A stretch of 64,000 nt of DNA from Scytolyngbya sp. HA4215-MV1. GTDB taxonomy: Bacteria; Cyanobacteriota; Cyanobacteriia; Leptolyngbyales; Leptolyngbyaceae. The notes under the pieces are model-generated. The model saw only the letters and a program-made list of their open reading frames with translations, made no database searches and was not told where the DNA came from. Numbering within the stretch: position 1 is the first letter of the stretch; each line of letters begins with the position of its first letter. The translations under genes were made by a program, and so were the position numbers. Location of the stretch: positions 186,001 to 250,000 of the forward strand of contig JAHHIA010000004.1 in assembly GCA_019359045.1 (NCBI GenBank). Direction: 5' to 3'. Below, in pieces: positions 60,429 to 64,000 of this stretch.

Positions 60429-62747
60429 TTAATCTCCTTGCCATTCTCGCTCTTCCAGTTCCTTTTGAGGCAGGAGCAACGTAGCTTCAATTTCTTGTCG
60501 GATTACTGCTGTGACTTCACAGTTACTGTTCAAGCAATCGATCAGGAGTTGATTGGCATCGTAGTAGCGCTGTAGGACTTGCTGTTGCTCAGCGCTAAAC
60601 TGCCAGGAATGATTAATATTCCGATAATGGGAGATCGTTTCCTGCAACTGTTTGATCCAGACAGAATAGTTTTTCTGCCACCAATCCTGAATCCGCTCTC
60701 GGTTTTGGCTCGACGATGGTAATTGGTCTCTCAATTGTTGCAAAGACTTATAGAATCCAGCATCCAGAACTATCATCAGAATGTTATTCAGCGCTGTGCT
60801 ACAAGCATTGGTATGAGCAAAGTCTTGACCGTCATCGACGGTGCACTCTAGCAATAATTTTTCCAACGCTGCATCTAAAAACATGCCTTGATCGAGTGTG
60901 CAAGCTAATGCAAAGTGAGCAGCCGTATTCGGATTGGTCGCAAGGGCAAGGTAAAACGATCGCTTGGTCGCCACTTTGAGTGCATCTGGAATCTGCTGAG
61001 ATTTTTGGCTTGCCCATCGCAAAAAATCTTGCAAATAGGGGTCTTGCGCGACTAACTCATCAATCTGTTGCTTCATCAATTGCACCAGCGAATCGGCACT
61101 GCGCAACATGGCAGCCGTTAACAGGAAAACTTCCCGCCAGTGGGGATCAGTAATGTGGCTGACCAACCCCCCTAGCGCTTGCTCTAATGCCCGCAGGTTA
61201 TGACTAGCAACAATTTTTCGAGCGGTGAAGTATTCCTGAAAGACCAGGTAGGAGAACGAAAAAATTCCTCGTGCTCGTTCGATCAGGAGTCCATGCTGCG
61301 CCTCGATCGCATGCAACATCGACTCACTTTCGAGCTGCAACTCCTCTGCTTCCAGAGGCGCACCAGGCATATTCCGCAGATAGTCCTCAATGTATCGCTC
61401 GATCGTACGTTGCTCAAAAAAGTACTGCCCTTGCTCAAAAGTCACAGCGGCCAACTGACTCAACAACCTTAGTTTTTGGGGCAATAAAAACCCTCGGTAA
61501 ACCTCATCCCGCTCAACCCCTTTTGCTTCATCCCATTGACCCAGCAACAGATCAAGCCCTTGCTTATAAAACTCAGGTCGTTTGGTCGGAAATTTTCCTT
61601 GACTATGAAATACCCAGCAAGCCAAATGTAGAAATAGCGGTGTGACTACCAATTGGCGAAACTGCCAGTTTTCTGGTAAATCCAACTTCTGAATAAACTG
61701 AGTTGCCTGATTTTGTCCCGATTGCGCGGTTGTTTTGGTCAACGCCACAAACCACTTTTGGGCAAAGGTGGCAACTTGCAGTTGAGTGAAGGGGGCAATT
61801 TCTACATCAGTGAAGCCTCGCAACCGCAACTTTTGCGCGGCGGTACGGCAAGAGACCACAAATCGATTTTTGTAGTATTTATCTGAGAATTTGCGAATTT
61901 CTTTGAGAACTGCAGCAATGTCTCGGTTCAGGACTTCATCCAGGCCATCCATTAATAGCAGAATCTTGCCCGCTTGCAATAGGGTTTCCGGGATAGACGA
62001 ATCGGAATTGCCAGCAGTGAGCAATGCTTGATGAATGTAGTTGAGCAGGCTAAATTCCTGCTGGCGTCTGGATTCTTCTGCAAAATCTCTTAACGAAATA
62101 AAAATTGGCACCTGGTCGGCAGAAAACCCGCCTCGATTACACTGAATCGCTAGATGTTGCAGAAAGGTAGTTTTGCCAACGCCAGGTTTACCTAATACCC
62201 TCAACTTGGAGTAGGTTTGCACGGCTTGTCTGCCTGGTATTTGGCTCTGTTCAATCACTCCCAAGCCAACGCGATCGAACTCAGCCGGTTCTAGTTTTTG
62301 CAGATCAGCAATCTCAAACCATTGTTGACTAGCAATTTCCTCCAAAATATTGACATCCACATAGATGTCATCAATGTTAACCGGATGATTGACATCCAAT
62401 AGGTGCAAGACACCACACTGGTTTTGAATCGTATCCCAATATTGCGATCGCACCTGTTGCACTAATCTATCCAGATCGGGCGGGGCAATCTCAGCAGATT
62501 CTCCAGGTTCAAAAAATTCTGCGGGTGGATGATCTGCAACCGCTCGCCAATCTAAATCCAAGATAGAACAAATCGCCAGGAAAATCTGCCGTTCAACTGG
62601 TTGCCCGGTGAAAAAGCGCCAAATCGGTTGGCGAGTCTTTAAGTTTACTTCCCCTGCTAGATTTTCCTGCGTCCATCCCTTGAGGGTAAATGCTCGTTTA
62701 GCCTGTTGAATGCCAGACAGGGATGCCCGCAGCGATCGCTTGACCAT
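60429..62747 (-). CDS. NACHT-domain NTPase with N-terminal HTH-like module
   Basis: A 772-residue STAND NTPase. Residues about 10-70 (LKGWTQENLAGEVNLKTRQ..) look like an HTH module seen in cyanobacterial NACHT proteins. The NACHT core has Walker A GKPGVGKTT (186-194), Walker B ILLLMDGLDEV (262-272) and the winged-helix LPENWQFRQLVVTPLFLHLA. The C-terminus (about 560-772) is helical, with no WD40 or LRR sensor. Bacterial NACHT proteins include antiphage NLR-like systems, so a defence role is plausible but unproven. It stands alone. Confidence 0.85.
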   Translation of the reverse strand: MVKRSLRASLSGIQQAKRAFTLKGWTQENLAGEVNLKTRQPIWRFFTGQPVERQIFLAICSILDLDWRAVADHPPAEFFEPGESAEIAPPDLDRLVQQVRSQYWDTIQNQCGVLHLLDVNHPVNIDDIYVDVNILEEIASQQWFEIADLQKLEPAEFDRVGLGVIEQSQIPGRQAVQTYSKLRVLGKPGVGKTTFLQHLAIQCNRGGFSADQVPIFISLRDFAEESRRQQEFSLLNYIHQALLTAGNSDSSIPETLLQAGKILLLMDGLDEVLNRDIAAVLKEIRKFSDKYYKNRFVVSCRTAAQKLRLRGFTDVEIAPFTQLQVATFAQKWFVALTKTTAQSGQNQATQFIQKLDLPENWQFRQLVVTPLFLHLACWVFHSQGKFPTKRPEFYKQGLDLLLGQWDEAKGVERDEVYRGFLLPQKLRLLSQLAAVTFEQGQYFFEQRTIERYIEDYLRNMPGAPLEAEELQLESESMLHAIEAQHGLLIERARGIFSFSYLVFQEYFTARKIVASHNLRALEQALGGLVSHITDPHWREVFLLTAAMLRSADSLVQLMKQQIDELVAQDPYLQDFLRWASQKSQQIPDALKVATKRSFYLALATNPNTAAHFALACTLDQGMFLDAALEKLLLECTVDDGQDFAHTNACSTALNNILMIVLDAGFYKSLQQLRDQLPSSSQNRERIQDWWQKNYSVWIKQLQETISHYRNINHSWQFSAEQQQVLQRYYDANQLLIDCLNSNCEVTAVIRQEIEATLLLPQKELEEREWQGD

Positions 62748-63279
62748 AAAATAGATGACTCATATTAAAACCGGGAATTCAACTTTTTATAAACAACCCA
62801 CGGTTGTTAGACTTTTCTATGTTAACGCTTTTCACCCTTGCCAAATCACACAAAGTCCAAAGAAGCTGCTCTAAACAGCTTCAGGTTGAAATTAAATCAA
62901 ACAGTTTTGTATATTCTCGCTTTCAGGTTCGTTCACGATTGCATTTAGCGATCGGGCTACGTTCGATTTGCAAACCTTGTAAGGAATATAGATTCAATAA
63001 CACCGAATTTCTACTGTACGGGCGCGGCATTCGGCTGAGGTTTCTAGGGCAAGGCGAGAACGTTTTACCGAATGCCACGCCCCTACGCCGAGAATTACAC
63101 CTTCATTAATCTGTGATCCTAAGCAATTCAACGGGGATGGGCACTTGCCCATCATTTCTCAAACTCAGGTTCAGCTTGAGGACTTCTTTGCGAAGAGGGC
63201 AACTTTCACGGTCATTTCATCCACTGCAAGTATCGTTAGATTAGGAAATGCCATCCAGGATTATTCAAGGAGTTGGATG
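62748..63279. repeat. Intergenic region with intact GTAGGGGCG-family element
   Basis: 62990-63120 is the intact form of the element that is interrupted at 23775-24500. The plus-strand frame 62804-63109 runs through it and is rejected. Confidence 0.6.
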
Positions 63280-63627
63280 ATGAATTACAAAGGCAGTTGT
63301 CACTGTGGGCAAATCTCTTTTGAAGTGGAAGGGATTTGTGAGCAAGCACTGGAATGCAATTGTTCCCATTGCAGCCGTAAAGGATATTTACTGTGGTTCG
63401 TACCCCGATCGCAATTTAAGCTTTTGACTCCGGAACAAACGCTTGCCACGTATACGTTTAATCGTCACGCGATCCAGCATCATTTTTGTCCACGGTGCGG
63501 CTGTGCACCTTTTGCGACAGGCTCTGATCCCAACAGTGGCGAAGTCGCCGCAGTGAATGTCCGTTGCCTGGAGAATGTGGCGTTGGATGAGATCGCGCGA
63601 AAGCCTGTGGATGGTCGGTCTTTCTAA
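63280..63627 (+). CDS. GFA / CENP-V family zinc protein
   Basis: A 115-residue protein of the family named after glutathione-dependent formaldehyde-activating enzyme. Zinc ligands are arranged as GSCHCGQISFEVEG, CNCSHCSRKG and HFCPRCGCAPF. AGGAG precedes two adjacent ATGs (63277 and 63280); NYKGSCHCG is the usual start, so I use the second. The substrate is unknown for most members. Confidence 0.88.
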   Translation: MNYKGSCHCGQISFEVEGICEQALECNCSHCSRKGYLLWFVPRSQFKLLTPEQTLATYTFNRHAIQHHFCPRCGCAPFATGSDPNSGEVAAVNVRCLENVALDEIARKPVDGRSF

Positions 63628-63691
63628 GACAGCGGGTTAACGTGATCTGATGCCCCGATCAGCCAGCCGATCTCGGACGAGATTCACCACT

Positions 63692-64000
63692 TCACCGATT
63701 TGGGCACCCTGGCAGATCATCCCCCAGCAGTAACCGTGCCAGACTCGGCAATGCTTCTCCATAGGTAGGATGAATGTGCACCGATCGCTCTAACAACGGC
63801 CAGGTTGCTCCGGCTTCCATCAAATCCAGAAAAACATGCACCAGTTCAGCCGTTTCGTAGCCGACCAGGGTGGCTCCCAAGATTTTGTCAGTATCGCGAT
63901 CGATCACCATGCGGTAGAACCCCAGCTCGTGTCCCCATTCGATCGCCCGGGCAATTTGGCTCATGGGTAAGGTGACGGCGCGGGCATTGATGCCTTGCTT
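63692..64000 (-). CDS. FAD-dependent disulfide oxidoreductase, C-terminal part (5' end outside window)
   Basis: The frame is open to the window edge. The visible 102 residues are the dimerisation domain of the pyridine nucleotide-disulfide oxidoreductase class (lipoamide dehydrogenase or mercuric-reductase-like): a GFYRMVIDRDTDKILGATLV strand pair, AELVHVFLDLMEAGATWPLL, and HIHPTYGEALPSLARLL with the conserved His-Pro-x-x-(G)E. The specific enzyme cannot be named from this part. Confidence 0.85.
   Translation of the reverse strand, partial: KQGINARAVTLPMSQIARAIEWGHELGFYRMVIDRDTDKILGATLVGYETAELVHVFLDLMEAGATWPLLERSVHIHPTYGEALPSLARLLLGDDLPGCPNR

Noticed and set aside
62804-63109. 101-residue plus-strand frame
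   Set aside because: It runs across the GTAGGGGCG-family element, with no supporting start.

Overview
This window comes from a cyanobacterium, most likely a filamentous one. The octamer GCGATCGC (HIP1) recurs throughout, and the gene content includes orange carotenoid protein, NblA, a high-light-inducible protein, Ycf20 and several cyanobacteria-only DUF families. Intergenic DNA is crowded with small palindromic and MITE-like repeats.

Layout. 1-18.7 kb is mostly housekeeping: the end of a WD40 protein, an SDR, a Tat-exported phosphoesterase, a CobT-like protein, Ycf20, PgeF, an M23 peptidase, riboflavin synthase, ClpB, an ECF sigma factor and a VWA/MerR-like gene pair. 18.7-34.8 kb is a defence island: a 25-repeat CRISPR array on the minus strand, its leader and promoter, an orphan cas2, two uncharacterised genes, a nested repeat element, a heptad-repeat ORF, a TIR-SAVED effector, and a complete type III-A effector operon (csm1/cas10, csm2, csm3, csm4, csm5, cas6). 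Two PD-(D/E)XK-type nuclease genes are embedded in that operon. 34.8-40.4 kb is a cobalamin operon (cobG-cobH-cobI-uma2-cbiG/cobJ, minus strand) behind a cobalamin riboswitch. 40.8-57.2 kb is a minus-strand block of light- and nutrient-stress genes: OCP, fasciclin, PII-like, FtsH, two NblA proteins, Hli, a rhodanese-like protein, a pentapeptide protein and others. It is bracketed by two paralogous B12-binding radical SAM enzymes. 58-64 kb holds a sugar porter, a NACHT NTPase with an HTH-like N-terminus, a GFA-family protein and the end of a flavin disulfide oxidoreductase.

The central story is the CRISPR island. Cas10 keeps an intact GGDD cyclase motif, but its N-terminal HD nuclease motifs are degenerate (HE and DQ), and no csm6 is present in the window. 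A TIR-SAVED protein, an architecture known as a cyclic-oligonucleotide-activated NADase, sits just upstream. The inferred model is a signalling-only type III-A system: target RNA recognition triggers cyclic oligoadenylate synthesis, which activates the TIR-SAVED NADase. The embedded Uma2 and PD-(D/E)XK proteins and the adjacent heptad-repeat ORF are candidate extra parts. No CD-NTase is visible, so this does not look like CBASS.

All identifications come from reading motifs and translations. No database search was possible, so family names are recognition calls and functions of small proteins are tentative.
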